A DNA stretch of 34,122 nt, taken from a virus. The stretch is from the IMG/VR virus record IMGVR_UViG_3300042451_002118, positions 1-34,122 of that record. The stretch is one strand, 5' to 3'. How positions within the stretch are numbered: the first letter of the stretch is position 1; every line of letters begins with the position of its first letter. Positions 14,482 through 22,361 of this stretch are shown in pieces. A program made the position numbers and the translations under genes. The notes beneath the pieces were generated by a model that had not been told where the DNA came from, made no database searches, and saw only the letters and a program-made list of their open reading frames with translations.

Positions 14482-16854
14482 TCATGCTAATGAACCTGAT
14501 CTCCATGCACCAGCCATCCAAACATAGAATCTATGGTTTCCTGTTACTGTGGCAAATACCATTTCACCATCAGTACCAGTCCAAGATGGAGCAGCTGATT
14601 GAGTTGTTGGAAGTACAATTGAACCGGACATTCTTACTTTGAAGGCATCTTTACGAGCATTATCATCTGTACCATTACCTACAACCATTAATGAAGTTGA
14701 ATCTCCATGTGTATTAAATTGACCTTGTACGTGTTGGTATGAACCAGAAGCTACTGTTTGTTTACCTTCAGTATGTGAATATGCTCCTAGTGATATAGTA
14801 AATTCACCTTCGGCATGAGATCCTCCACCTATTGCGTTAGATCCTACCCCTTCAGCATGTGAAGAGTTTCCTGTAGCAGTAGTTTGTTGTCCTTCAGCAT
14901 GGGAGTAACCTCCTAAAGCAATTGTAGAATAACCTTCAGCATGTGAATAATCTCCACTAGCTGATGTGAAATACCCTTCAGCATGAGCATAAGAACCTGA
15001 AGTAAAAGATTGATGGCCTTCGGCATGGGAACCTTTACCTAATGCTATACCACCGTATTGGAATTGACCTCCACCACCTTCAGCATGTGAATAAGCACCT
15101 AAAGCTTTAGATACATATCCTTCAGCATGTGAATAATCTCCACTAGCTGTAGTATAGTAACCTTCAGTATGTGCCCAAGTACCTAATGCTATAGTTTGTT
15201 GTCCTTCAGCATGTGAACCCCATCCTATAGCTTTTGTTGTATTACCTTCAGCATGAGATCCAATACCTTCGGCAACTGTATTAGCTCCTTCAGCATGTGA
15301 ATATTGTCCTATTGCAATAGTACCTGTACCTTCAGCATGTGAATATGAACCAGATGATATAGTTTGAACACCTTCAGCGTGTGAGTAACTACCAGAAGAT
15401 ATAGTTTGTTGTCCTTCAGCATGTGAATAGTCTGCAAATGATACAGTTCGATCACCTTCAGCATGAGAAGAACCTCCTCGAGCTCTTGTACTATCACCTT
15501 CAGCATGTGACCAAGCACCTGAGGCAGTTGTAATATTTCCTTCAGCATGGGCATAGAATCCACTAGCTGAAACTGAAAATCCTTGAGCAAATGAAGTGGA
15601 AGAAACTTTATTATCAGTAAAGCCTGTTCTAAATGATCCAGAATGAGCTATTGAACCTGTAATTGTTTGGTTTCCAATAAATATGTTTGAACCAGTTGTT
15701 GCAAATGATCCAGTATTAATTGTTGAACCTCCACCACCTGAACCAAATCCGGAAGCAGCAGCTGATGCTGAAATGAATGTTGGGTTAATATAAGAAGCTG
15801 TTGTTACTGTTCCTGTAATTCCACTAGTAACACTTAAAGAACCAGTGATTTGAACTTGGCTGCTAGCAGCAAAAATTAAGTTAGATCTATTAAAATCACT
15901 AATACCATTACCAACAATAAACGCTCCATTGGTTGAACTAGACACATTAAACGTACCTTGTACATGTTGATATTGTCCTATGGCTACAGTACCCCAACCT
16001 TCAGCATGTGAATATGATCCAGAAGCAAGTGTAGAAAATCCTTCAGCATGTGAATATTGACCTGTTGAATTTGTAGCTCTTCCTTCAGCATGAGATGCAT
16101 ATCCTGAAGATGTTGTTTGGTATCCTTCAGCATGAGATGCTTGTCCTGAGGATAGAGCACCCCAACCTTCAGCGTGTGAATGAATTCCTAAAGCTATAGT
16201 AGAATAACCTTCAGAGTGAGACATACTTCCGGAAGCAGTTGTACTTTCACCTTCAGCATGTGAGCTTTCTCCTAAAGCATCAGTTCCAGTTCCTTCGGCA
16301 TGTGAATAATTTCCTGTAGCATTGTTAAGGTAACCTTCAACGTGTGAATATAAACCATCAGCAGTACTATTAGTACCTTGAGCAAATGACCCACTTGTAA
16401 CTGTTAAAGTATTACTATTACCAGTTTTCATAGGTCCAATATTTACAAATGTATTTGAACCTGAAACTGTTAATGATCCTGTAATGGTAACACTACCTGT
16501 TACAGTTTGGTTACCTACAAAATTATTTGAGCCTGTTGTTGCACTTCCACCACCTGAACCACCTGAACCAAATCCTGAAGCAGCAGCTGATGCTGAGATA
16601 AATGTTGGGTTAACATATGAAGCGGTTGTGGCAGTTCCTGAGAGTGAGCCTGTAAAACCACCTGTGCTTGTTACACTTCCTGTTATAGTTTGGTTACCGT
16701 TAAAGGTATTTGAACCAGTTGTTGCAAATGATCCGGTATTGATTACAAATGAGCTAGTATTACTAGTAGTAACTACAGGTGAACCATTACTGGTTATAAC
16801 TCCTGTTGTAGCAATTGATCCTGAAATATTTAATGATCCTGAAAAGAAAGGCAT
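14482..16854 (-). CDS. Large tail fibre with two HAEG-repeat blocks (30 units)
   Basis: This 790-residue protein is built as two successive fibre modules. It opens MPFFSGSLNISGSIATTG, then GSNTFNGNQTITGSVTSTGG and the linker PTFISASAAASGFGSGGS. Block 1 has ten HAEG-type units ending in HVQG and a shortened version of the C-terminal domain (VGNGISDFNRSN). A second linker and ITGS segment follows, then block 2 with twenty units ending in HVQG. The full C-terminal domain from THGDSTSLMVVGNG closes the protein. Module 2 alone matches the layout of the 444- and 624-aa fibres, so the gene looks like an internal duplication or fusion. Unit variants include HSEG, HTEG and HVEG. It begins 21 nt after the 92-aa gene and ends at a strong terminator. 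It is likely a receptor-binding trimer. Confidence 0.85.
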   Translation of the reverse strand: MPFFSGSLNISGSIATTGVITSNGSPVVTTSNTSSFVINTGSFATTGSNTFNGNQTITGSVTSTGGFTGSLSGTATTASYVNPTFISASAAASGFGSGGSGGGSATTGSNNFVGNQTVTGSVTITGSLTVSGSNTFVNIGPMKTGNSNTLTVTSGSFAQGTNSTADGLYSHVEGYLNNATGNYSHAEGTGTDALGESSHAEGESTTASGSMSHSEGYSTIALGIHSHAEGWGALSSGQASHAEGYQTTSSGYASHAEGRATNSTGQYSHAEGFSTLASGSYSHAEGWGTVAIGQYQHVQGTFNVSSSTNGAFIVGNGISDFNRSNLIFAASSQVQITGSLSVTSGITGTVTTASYINPTFISASAAASGFGSGGGGSTINTGSFATTGSNIFIGNQTITGSIAHSGSFRTGFTDNKVSSTSFAQGFSVSASGFYAHAEGNITTASGAWSHAEGDSTRARGGSSHAEGDRTVSFADYSHAEGQQTISSGSYSHAEGVQTISSGSYSHAEGTGTIAIGQYSHAEGANTVAEGIGSHAEGNTTKAIGWGSHAEGQQTIALGTWAHTEGYYTTASGDYSHAEGYVSKALGAYSHAEGGGGQFQYGGIALGKGSHAEGHQSFTSGSYAHAEGYFTSASGDYSHAEGYSTIALGGYSHAEGQQTTATGNSSHAEGVGSNAIGGGSHAEGEFTISLGAYSHTEGKQTVASGSYQHVQGQFNTHGDSTSLMVVGNGTDDNARKDAFKVRMSGSIVLPTTQSAAPSWTGTDGEMVFATVTGNHRFYVWMAGAWRSGSLA
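14722..15563 (-). repeat. Array of 42-nt HAEG coding repeats, 20 copies
   Basis: Second (C-terminal) repeat block of the 790-aa fibre. The plus-strand core ccttcagcatgtgaata recurs about every 42 nt, with one longer Gly-rich unit near 15070. It is the largest repeat block in the window. Confidence 0.85.
15956..16352 (-). repeat. Array of 42-nt HAEG coding repeats, 10 copies
   Basis: First (N-terminal) repeat block of the same fibre, ending at its own HVQG unit. The two blocks are separated by a linker and a partial copy of the C-terminal domain. Confidence 0.83.
16555..16620 (-). repeat. Dispersed linker repeat (PTFISASAAASGFGSGGG), one of four copies
   Basis: The plus-strand sequence around ccaaatcctgaagcagcagc and tgatgctgagataaatgttg recurs with few changes near 8830-8880, 10841-10900, 15728-15790 and here. 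It encodes a Gly/Ala-rich hinge between the shaft and HAEG head in all three HAEG fibres, occurring twice in the 790-aa one. It is a likely crossover site between fibre genes. Confidence 0.75.
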
Positions 16855-16875
16855 GATATATAAATTTTTAAATGA

Positions 16876-17154
16876 TTAAGCGGTTCTTATTTGAATAATA
16901 TTACCATTTCTATATAACCCACCTACAGGAACACCTGCAGCTGCTGCTGTTGCATTGTCAACACATTCAAAAGTTAACAAATAAGGTGCTATTAATGAAC
17001 CTGAAGTTGAAATTGATCCAGTTACTGCTAAAGATCCTGTTATAGTAAGAGATCCTGTTATTGCGTGTGAACCAGTAAAATATTCAAAGTTACCATCCAA
17101 TTCGGCATTGGTAAGTGGAGAACCTTTTACTGATCTTAATGTTAAATTTGCCAT
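16876..17154 (-). CDS. Small fibre-associated protein
   Basis: This 92-residue protein begins MANLTLRSVKGSPLTNAELD, followed by GNFEYF. The pattern LxSVKGSPLTxxELDxNF is, from memory, a common N-terminal signature of phage tail fibre and tail-associated proteins. Then come SHAITGSLTITGSLAVTGS repeats like those of the fibres here, and a short C-terminal part (VPVGGLYRNGNIIQIRTA) like a compact beta tip. It lies between the 162-aa protein and the 790-aa fibre, so it may be a short fibre, a fibre adaptor or a fibre-tip partner. An exact ATATTTATAA box lies 10 nt before its start. Confidence 0.68.
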   Translation of the reverse strand: MANLTLRSVKGSPLTNAELDGNFEYFTGSHAITGSLTITGSLAVTGSISTSGSLIAPYLLTFECVDNATAAAAGVPVGGLYRNGNIIQIRTA

Positions 17155-17164
17155 TTTCTTTTAT

Positions 17165-17174
17165 TTATAAATAT
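17165..17174 (-). promoter_or_regulatory. ATATTTATAA box upstream of the 92-aa gene
   Basis: Exact decamer in the extended form TATTTATAAATA, 10 nt before the ATG at 17154. Its first base is the last base of the upstream stop codon. Confidence 0.45.
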
Positions 17175-17662
17175 TAAGTTGATGCTACAAAATACTCTAA
17201 TTGCGTACTTCCTGAAATTGCTTTTGCTTTTACTGAACTAATATAGATTAATGAGCTATAATAAGTTTCATCTACATACCCATCCACTACATAATCACCA
17301 ATTGAAGGAGTATTGATATCAGCATCCCCTAACATTAATGTTTTTCCAGGATCTAAACTAAAAATAGCACTTTCAGTGTTATCATTAGCTATTAAATATA
17401 TTAAAGTGTTGTATTGTGTAGATAAATTGGTAATTCTAACATATTGTGTATCAGATTTTACAAAAGCACCACCTGTTTGTTCTTCTTCACTATCACAAAA
17501 ACGTAAAATTTCAATACCAGAACCACTAAATGTAGTAGCAATAGTATCTACGCGTCGAACAATTTGATTAATATTCGATATAGTTTTAAATACGTTTGTT
17601 TTTTCTGTAGTGGTATTAGGGAGAGTGATTTCTTCCGTAATGGTTACATATAGATTAGCCAT
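17174..17662 (-). CDS. Hypothetical protein, probable virion component
   Basis: This 162-residue protein starts MANLYVTITEEITLPNTTTE. It is predicted to be mostly beta, with a helix near NINQIVRRVDTIATTF, an acidic FCDSEEEQ segment, TQYVRITNLSTQYNTLIYLI, and a C-terminal YFVAST. I do not recognise a named family. Its regular beta pattern and its position between PhoH and the fibre genes, with its own exact ATATTTATAA box, suggest a structural role in tail or virion decoration. No signal peptide or transmembrane segment is visible. Confidence 0.6.
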   Translation of the reverse strand: MANLYVTITEEITLPNTTTEKTNVFKTISNINQIVRRVDTIATTFSGSGIEILRFCDSEEEQTGGAFVKSDTQYVRITNLSTQYNTLIYLIANDNTESAIFSLDPGKTLMLGDADINTPSIGDYVVDGYVDETYYSSLIYISSVKAKAISGSTQLEYFVAST

Positions 17663-17673
17663 TTATCTTTTAT

Positions 17674-17683
17674 TTATAAATAT
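17674..17683 (-). promoter_or_regulatory. ATATTTATAA box upstream of the 162-aa gene
   Basis: Exact decamer in the extended form TATTTATAAATAAA, filling the short gap between the PhoH stop and the ATG at 17662, 11 nt before the start. Confidence 0.45.
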
Positions 17684-17685
17684 GG

Positions 17686-18384
17686 CTATCCTCTGAAAGA
17701 TTTGTATACCTCTAAAATATCGTCTACTATTGGATGTCTGTGATTTCTTTCTAATGTAACTACCTCAAATCCAGGTACTTCTTTCATATGCTTACATACA
17801 ACATCGAACCCAGATGTTTTTTTATCTTTTAAGTCAATTTGAGCACCATCACCACAAAAGATCATTTTACTACCTGAACAAATACGAGTTAGTAATAGTT
17901 CTGTTTGATTGTCTGTTAAATTTTGTGCTTCATCTACTACAACTAAACAATCAGTAAAGTTTCTACCTCGCATAAATGATACAGGTACGATTTCAATTTC
18001 ACCATCTGCTATACATTTTTCGATTTTATCTTTGTTGTATAAACGGTGCATGTTTTCATACACTGGAGCTGTAAATGGAGCAAGTTTTTCATTAACATCT
18101 CCTGGTAAGAAACCAATGTCTTGTCCTGCTACTACAGTTGGTCGAGTAATAATGATTTTTTCAATTTCACGACTAAATAACAAATCAAGTGCTACATTAG
18201 CTGCTAATAAAGATTTACCAGAACCGGCTTTACCACGTAATATGGTTACTGTATTGGTTAAAATTTTAGATTTAGCGGTTTTTTGTTCTTCATTCAATTG
18301 AATGTTAAACTTGATAGGACCTTTTGGTTTTCTTTTTGCTTTAAATACTTCCTGCGCTTCAGGAGTTCTGTTAAAATCTGTCAT
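17686..18384 (-). CDS. phoH: PhoH-like ATPase
   Basis: This protein has 232 residues from the ATG at 18384 (MTDFNRTPEAQ). The frame stays open to 18450, but those extra residues would read through the terminator behind gp23 and lack family character, so the shorter start is preferred. Walker A is G51KAGSGKS58 and Walker B is LVVVDEAQN with D151/E152. RPTVVAGQDIGFLPGD and the HRHP near residue 215 are typical of the PhoH domain (a P-loop ATPase of the SF1-like/KH-less type frequent in phages). The cellular role is unsettled: a phosphate-starvation link is known for the bacterial family name, and RNA-related activity has been proposed. It sits directly after gp23, behind a terminator and a variant ATATTTATTA box. 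Confidence 0.9.
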   Translation of the reverse strand: MTDFNRTPEAQEVFKAKRKPKGPIKFNIQLNEEQKTAKSKILTNTVTILRGKAGSGKSLLAANVALDLLFSREIEKIIITRPTVVAGQDIGFLPGDVNEKLAPFTAPVYENMHRLYNKDKIEKCIADGEIEIVPVSFMRGRNFTDCLVVVDEAQNLTDNQTELLLTRICSGSKMIFCGDGAQIDLKDKKTSGFDVVCKHMKEVPGFEVVTLERNHRHPIVDDILEVYKSFRG

Positions 18385-18398
18385 ATAACTATATTTGC

Positions 18399-18408
18399 TA
18401 ATAAATAT
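18399..18408 (-). promoter_or_regulatory. ATATTTATTA box between the gp23 terminator and phoH
   Basis: One-base variant of the decamer, 14 nt before the ATG at 18384 and just past the terminator at 18413-18444. This is the second case of a terminator followed directly by a box. Confidence 0.5.
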
Positions 18409-18412
18409 TGGG

Positions 18413-18444
18413 AAAAAATAGAAAAGCCTGGCTTTCGCCAGGCT
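18413..18444 (-). terminator. Rho-independent terminator after gp23
   Basis: On the coding strand AGCCTGGC-GAAA-GCCAGGCT makes a perfect 8-bp stem closed by a GNRA-type tetraloop, followed by a U-rich tract (UUUUCUAUUUUUU). It lies 27 nt past the major capsid stop codon. Confidence 0.9.
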
Positions 18445-18470
18445 CTTCATATTTGATTATTTACTACCGA

Positions 18471-20177
18471 TTAAAGTAAGTTCAAATCGTTAACGAAGAT
18501 ACGACCGAAGAATTCAGGACGAATCATTTTCTTAGCGTAACGAGTCAAGAGACCTTTACGTGGAGTAAATGTATCTGGATCGTACACAAGAGGTGTCATG
18601 ATTAATGGAACATACGGAGCAAATACCGCACCAGTTTCAAGGAATTGTGATCCTCTATAACCCATCAAGATCAAGTTTTCTGTCATGTAAGGGTTTTTGT
18701 AAACTGTATAACGGTTGTTCATTTGACCAGCTTTCTGGATACCGAATGCGTAGCTAGCTTTAGTTACATCACCATCAGAAGATGAAGCAAATCCTGGGAT
18801 TGACTCAAGGATAGTTGCTACATTTGGAGAACATACGAGGAAGTTAGCACCACCACGTAATGTCTTTTGGTGAATTTTGTTAGAAACTTTCTGCATTTTA
18901 GTACCTAAAGTTTGGAACCACTGACCTTGAGTGTTGTAGTAACCAGCTGTAGATAACCATTCTGTTTTACCAGCATTCAAGTAAGTGTTTGATTTTGCTG
19001 ACCAGTACTCATCTGCTGCAGATGCATCTTGGATCAACATATCAATTACTTCAAGATCGATTTCCAATGCAATGTACTCGCTCATGATTGAAGTCAATTC
19101 AGCTTCAGCATCCAATGATTGGTATGCGTTCAAATCTTGAGCGAATTCTGGTGTCCATTGTGCTTTCAACTTACGAGTTTTAGCAACAATAGCCTCAGAT
19201 TTCATTTGGATATTGATTTGTGGGATAGCCAATTGGTCTGCAGATGTAGACTCAGCATTTGGATAACCAGCACCGCTGTTATCTTCGAAATCACCTCTGT
19301 AGTTGTCAGCAGGTTGAACATTGTAGAACAATGTGTTAATTGTACTTGAACCTGTAGGCATGCCAGTTAAAGCACCTGAACCAGATACGATGAAAGTAAT
19401 GGTAGTAGAACCATTAGTAGTAGTATACTGTGGTAACAAGTTACTGTAGATTTGTGATGCTGGAGTTGCTGTTGAACCTGAAGCAGGAACAAATGCACGA
19501 ACACCTTTAAAATCTGGACGTGGAACAGTTGTGTTAGCACCTACTGTGTAAACAATTTTCTGAATACCACCTGAAGCAATAGAAGCTGAAAGGGTTGAAT
19601 CGTACTCTACATCTAACCAAGAAGCTGGTGAAGTAGATGAAGTTACAGATGCTGAGAATTGGTTGATAGAGTAGGCAAAACGACCTGCACCATATAAACC
19701 GTTAGTAGGATCAACACCAGGACCTGGGTTAGTAGCACCATACATAGATGAAGTAGTACCATAAGTATCACCACCAGGACCAAACGGACCAACAGGAGCA
19801 GCTTTACCAGAAGCACCGTATTGGAAATCCAAGAAGAATACTAGACCAGAAGGCAAATTCATTGGTTGTACAGAAACGAATTCTTTAGATGATAAAGAAC
19901 CGAATACTTTACGTACCAATGGAAGAGCTACACCAGCCCATTGCTCACCTTGACCTACTTGGAAAGTACCGCCACCTGCGTTTGTAGAAGATTGCTCAAC
20001 AACAAGTTGTTTTGCTTGGTTTTCGAGGATCATAGCCATGTTGTTTTTTTCAACTTCGCTATTCAATCCTTCCAAAAGACCCGTTTTAGCCCATTTTGCG
20101 GACATACGGGCTGCGTCGCTCTGCATGTTTTTCCATCCAGATGCTGCGCTTTCTAAAAGAGAATTAATGTTTGACAT
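18471..20177 (-). CDS. 23: Major capsid protein, T4 gp23-like
   Basis: This 568-residue protein (T4 gp23 has 521) forms the hexamers of the head. The N-terminal ~60 residues carry AAKWAKTGLLEGLNSEVEKN-like helical sequence (here SAKWAKTGLLEGLNSEVEKN) and LENQAKQLVVE, typical of T4-type capsid pro-regions. Prohead protease cleavage probably falls near residue 61. VSVQPMNLPSGLVFFLDFQYG follows, a gp23 hallmark, and near the C-terminus PYVPLIMTPLVYDPDTFTPRKGLLTRYAKK and GRIFVNDLNLL. A central Gly/Ser/Thr-rich insert (about residues 130-290) may be surface exposed. It follows the scaffold gene by 28 nt and ends at a strong terminator. Confidence 0.95.
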   Translation of the reverse strand: MSNINSLLESAASGWKNMQSDAARMSAKWAKTGLLEGLNSEVEKNNMAMILENQAKQLVVEQSSTNAGGGTFQVGQGEQWAGVALPLVRKVFGSLSSKEFVSVQPMNLPSGLVFFLDFQYGASGKAAPVGPFGPGGDTYGTTSSMYGATNPGPGVDPTNGLYGAGRFAYSINQFSASVTSSTSPASWLDVEYDSTLSASIASGGIQKIVYTVGANTTVPRPDFKGVRAFVPASGSTATPASQIYSNLLPQYTTTNGSTTITFIVSGSGALTGMPTGSSTINTLFYNVQPADNYRGDFEDNSGAGYPNAESTSADQLAIPQINIQMKSEAIVAKTRKLKAQWTPEFAQDLNAYQSLDAEAELTSIMSEYIALEIDLEVIDMLIQDASAADEYWSAKSNTYLNAGKTEWLSTAGYYNTQGQWFQTLGTKMQKVSNKIHQKTLRGGANFLVCSPNVATILESIPGFASSSDGDVTKASYAFGIQKAGQMNNRYTVYKNPYMTENLILMGYRGSQFLETGAVFAPYVPLIMTPLVYDPDTFTPRKGLLTRYAKKMIRPEFFGRIFVNDLNLL

Positions 20178-20205
20178 TTTCTGTTTTTGTTTTTTTGTTT
20201 AAAAA

Positions 20206-21540
20206 TTAAATAATTCCAGCCAATTTTTGCATTCTTGCAAATGCCTCGTTTGACTCTACGATTGGTTTTTTAGCGTTTGGTGTTACCATTGCTTTTGAAG
20301 CACTACCTAGGTTTTCTTTGATTGTATTTTTAGAAACTTTGATTCCCTCATTTAAAGTTTCAAATACCATCTTAACTTCACCTACAGTTTTTGCTTTGTC
20401 AAAAGAACTTAACACTTTCACTTTTTGGTTTTCGTTTAAGTTTTTAGCTTTGAAGATTTTATTTGTATAAAGCAATTTAGCATTTAACAAATTGATTTCG
20501 TTCAATTCAGACTTAAGAGATTCGATAGTAGACATTGCTTCAGCCAATTCAGCTTCTAGAGCTTCGTTTGTTTGGCCTAACATTGCTGCTGCTGAATCTT
20601 TTCCAGCTGATGGAGTAGTAGTTTGTTTAAGACCAAGGTCATCACGAAAATCTGCTAACATTTTTATCCCTTTTGTAACGTATTCGTTTTTAGGGTCAAA
20701 ATATTTTTTCATTTTGTCACTTACATCTTCTTGTGTTTGGAGAATATTTCCTACTTTTTCTTTAAACTCTGGAGATTTAGGGTCTAATCCTGCAAGTTCT
20801 GAAGCACCTTTGATGCTTTTTCCTATGTCAGAAGTAAAGAATTTAGCTAATTTAGCTAATGCTTTATCTTCTCTAGATCCTTTTCCTAATCCAAAAAGTT
20901 CGTCTACTGTTTCTTTTTCTTCCATTTCTTCGATTTCTCTTAAAAGTTCTGCTAGGTCGACTTCTTCTTCGTCTTCCATACCTGTTTCTTCAGCTTCCTC
21001 TTCACCTTCTTCACCTTCGTGTCCAGCTTCGAGTTCGCCTGCTTCGATCATGTCTTTGATAACATCTTCAATCATTGATTTAAGATCTTCATCAGTCATG
21101 TCTTCGAGGTCAAGTGGTTCACCTTCTTCTTCCTCATCTTCTGATTCTTCGTCAGACATTTCCATGTCTTCTTCTTCCTCTTCTTCTTCGGCTTCGTTTA
21201 GGTCTTCCATCCCTTCCTCTTCTTCTAGCTCGCGTAAAAGCTCTTCTAAGTCAATTTCCATCATGTCTTTATCTTCAGCTTCGTACATTTCGTCTTCTGC
21301 TTCTGGAATGTTACCTTTAAGAGAATCAAATCCATCATCTCCGTCTTCGGCGTCCATTTTTTCGAATCCAACTTCTTCAAGTTCTTCTTTTTCCATTTCT
21401 TGAAGTTTAGCTGCAAACATGGTTTTCAATTGAGGTGTGAAGGCTTCTTCTAGAGCTGCTTTTGCGTTTGCGATAGCGGTTTCTTTAACAGCTTTAGCAT
21501 CAGCAATTGCTTCTTTGAGCAAGTCTCTGTTTGTTGCCAT
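20206..21540 (-). CDS. 22: Prohead core scaffold protein, T4 gp22-like
   Basis: This 444-residue protein starts MATNRDLLKEAIADAKAVKE, preceded by TTAGGAAAA, one of the few purine-rich leaders here. The N-terminal helix is followed by a long, extremely Glu/Asp-rich region (about residues 50-215). Then comes a mixed helical part and a C-terminal coiled coil (NEALEAELAEAMSTIESLKS) ending NEAFARMQKLAGII. The last part, ending in ARMQ/LAGI-like sequence, and the place between gp21 and gp23 fit gp22, the major scaffold degraded by gp21 during maturation. T4 gp22 has about 269 residues, so the acidic region is expanded. It starts a separate unit: terminator, structured leader, gp22, gp23. Confidence 0.82.
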   Translation of the reverse strand: MATNRDLLKEAIADAKAVKETAIANAKAALEEAFTPQLKTMFAAKLQEMEKEELEEVGFEKMDAEDGDDGFDSLKGNIPEAEDEMYEAEDKDMMEIDLEELLRELEEEEGMEDLNEAEEEEEEEDMEMSDEESEDEEEEGEPLDLEDMTDEDLKSMIEDVIKDMIEAGELEAGHEGEEGEEEAEETGMEDEEEVDLAELLREIEEMEEKETVDELFGLGKGSREDKALAKLAKFFTSDIGKSIKGASELAGLDPKSPEFKEKVGNILQTQEDVSDKMKKYFDPKNEYVTKGIKMLADFRDDLGLKQTTTPSAGKDSAAAMLGQTNEALEAELAEAMSTIESLKSELNEINLLNAKLLYTNKIFKAKNLNENQKVKVLSSFDKAKTVGEVKMVFETLNEGIKVSKNTIKENLGSASKAMVTPNAKKPIVESNEAFARMQKLAGII

Positions 21541-21605
21541 TTTTCCTAAATTATTTTGTTGGGAAAATACGTTTATTAAGAAACGTAATAGAATTTTTTA
21601 TATCG

Positions 21606-21635
21606 ATGCCACATAAGATGTGAGGGGGGTGGCAT
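21606..21635 (-). promoter_or_regulatory. Structured leader with two competing hairpins before the scaffold gene
   Basis: On the coding strand a 7-bp stem ATGCCAC/GTGGCAT encloses a C-run and overlaps a second possible 5-bp hairpin CACAT-CTT-ATGTG. Both use the bases at 21610-21612, so the full forms exclude each other. The element lies 66-95 nt upstream of the gp22 start, in the longest non-coding stretch of the window. It could regulate scaffold and capsid expression or be an RNA-stability element. The function is not shown. Confidence 0.4.
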
Positions 21636-21641
21636 ATTCAA

Positions 21642-21652
21642 GTTATATATAT
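21642..21652 (-). promoter_or_regulatory. Candidate promoter for the gp22-gp23 unit
   Basis: The coding strand reads ATATATATAAC, one mismatch from the recurrent ATATTTATAAC box. A TTGACA-like hexamer lies 15 nt upstream of TATAAC. It sits just after the terminator at 21679-21705 and about 100 nt before the gp22 start. Confidence 0.4.
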
Positions 21653-21678
21653 GGGACAAACATGTCAAAGTCGCAGAG

Positions 21679-21705
21679 AAAAAAAAAGCCCTCAAAAAGA
21701 GGGCT
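21679..21705 (-). terminator. Rho-independent terminator after the prohead protease gene
   Basis: On the coding strand AGCCCTC-TTTTT-GAGGGCT forms a 7-bp stem followed by a run of U. It lies 22 nt past the gp21 stop and separates gp21 from the gp22-gp23 unit. Confidence 0.88.
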
Positions 21706-21727
21706 AATTTTCACCGGTTTGCATATT

Positions 21728-22360
21728 TTAAAATATCGGACATGTACCTTTAGCACATAATATTTCGGTAAGAATAGAATTTGTACGTGCGTATTCGTTT
21801 AAATATGTTGTTCTTGATTCATTTAAAGCACCATTTTTCATCCATGAATCTGGGTTAGATGGATTGGAAACTAAGTCCCAGGTAAGTAGTTCAAAGTCGT
21901 CTTGTACTTCCATTACCTCACCCATTTGTTTTAATGAACCCATTCCACGAGAAGAAATACCAATGATCAAGCCATTTTTAACTAATGCGCCCGCAATGCG
22001 GCCTGATGTAGTACCTAAGTCACCCATATCAGAGAATATTTCTACTTTACCCCAAATTTCATCTCCTCTCCACCATACTTCACGTATAGCGTGTGATGCG
22101 TTTTTAAGGTTGATTACTTGCGAATCAGGGTGGTCCAACTCACCTACCGTTTCGGTAGATTTCATTTGGATTTTGCGTGTAAAATTGTCGATTTCGCGCT
22201 CCCACAATTCACGTTTGTAATAGCGACCATTTCCATTTTTTACCTCTACAGTAGCCAATATCCCTTCAACAAAAACGTTACCGCTTTTGCTCATCCCCTC
22301 AACCAATTTCATTGGTTTTGGATCAAAATGTCTGGTTTCTATTAAAAGTTGCTTGCTCAT
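21728..22360 (-). CDS. 21: Prohead protease, T4 gp21-like
   Basis: This 210-residue protein matches the T4 length of about 212. Motifs of the T4-type prohead serine protease (MEROPS S80) are clear: NGRYYKRELWEREI near residue 44, GELDHP with H77, GISSRGMG with S136/S137 as the nucleophile region, and WDLVSNPSNPDSW with D162. The enzyme sits inside the prohead and cleaves scaffold, capsid and internal proteins before DNA packaging. It follows the 627-aa head protein by 1 nt and ends at a terminator, so it closes the gp17-gp21 unit. The C-terminal ~40 residues are probably a self-cleaved tail. Confidence 0.93.
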   Translation of the reverse strand: MSKQLLIETRHFDPKPMKLVEGMSKSGNVFVEGILATVEVKNGNGRYYKRELWEREIDNFTRKIQMKSTETVGELDHPDSQVINLKNASHAIREVWWRGDEIWGKVEIFSDMGDLGTTSGRIAGALVKNGLIIGISSRGMGSLKQMGEVMEVQDDFELLTWDLVSNPSNPDSWMKNGALNESRTTYLNEYARTNSILTEILCAKGTCPIF

Positions 22361-22361
22361 A

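Noticed and set aside
885-16854. Diversity-generating retroelement acting on the fibre genes
   Set aside because: No reverse transcriptase (YxDD) frame or template/variable repeat pair was seen. The repeats present are tandem coding units, not an adenine-mutated copy pair.
18385-18450. 22-residue N-terminal extension of the PhoH-like protein
   Set aside because: It would be read from the terminator hairpin behind gp23 and across the ATATTTATTA box. The ATG at 18384 gives the expected family start.
20492-21403. 303-aa open frame on the plus strand, Ser-rich
   Set aside because: It is the antisense of the Glu/Asp-rich gp22 scaffold gene: GAA/GAT-rich coding reads as TTC/TCT Ser/Phe-rich on the other strand. 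It has no leader, no family character and opposes all neighbours.
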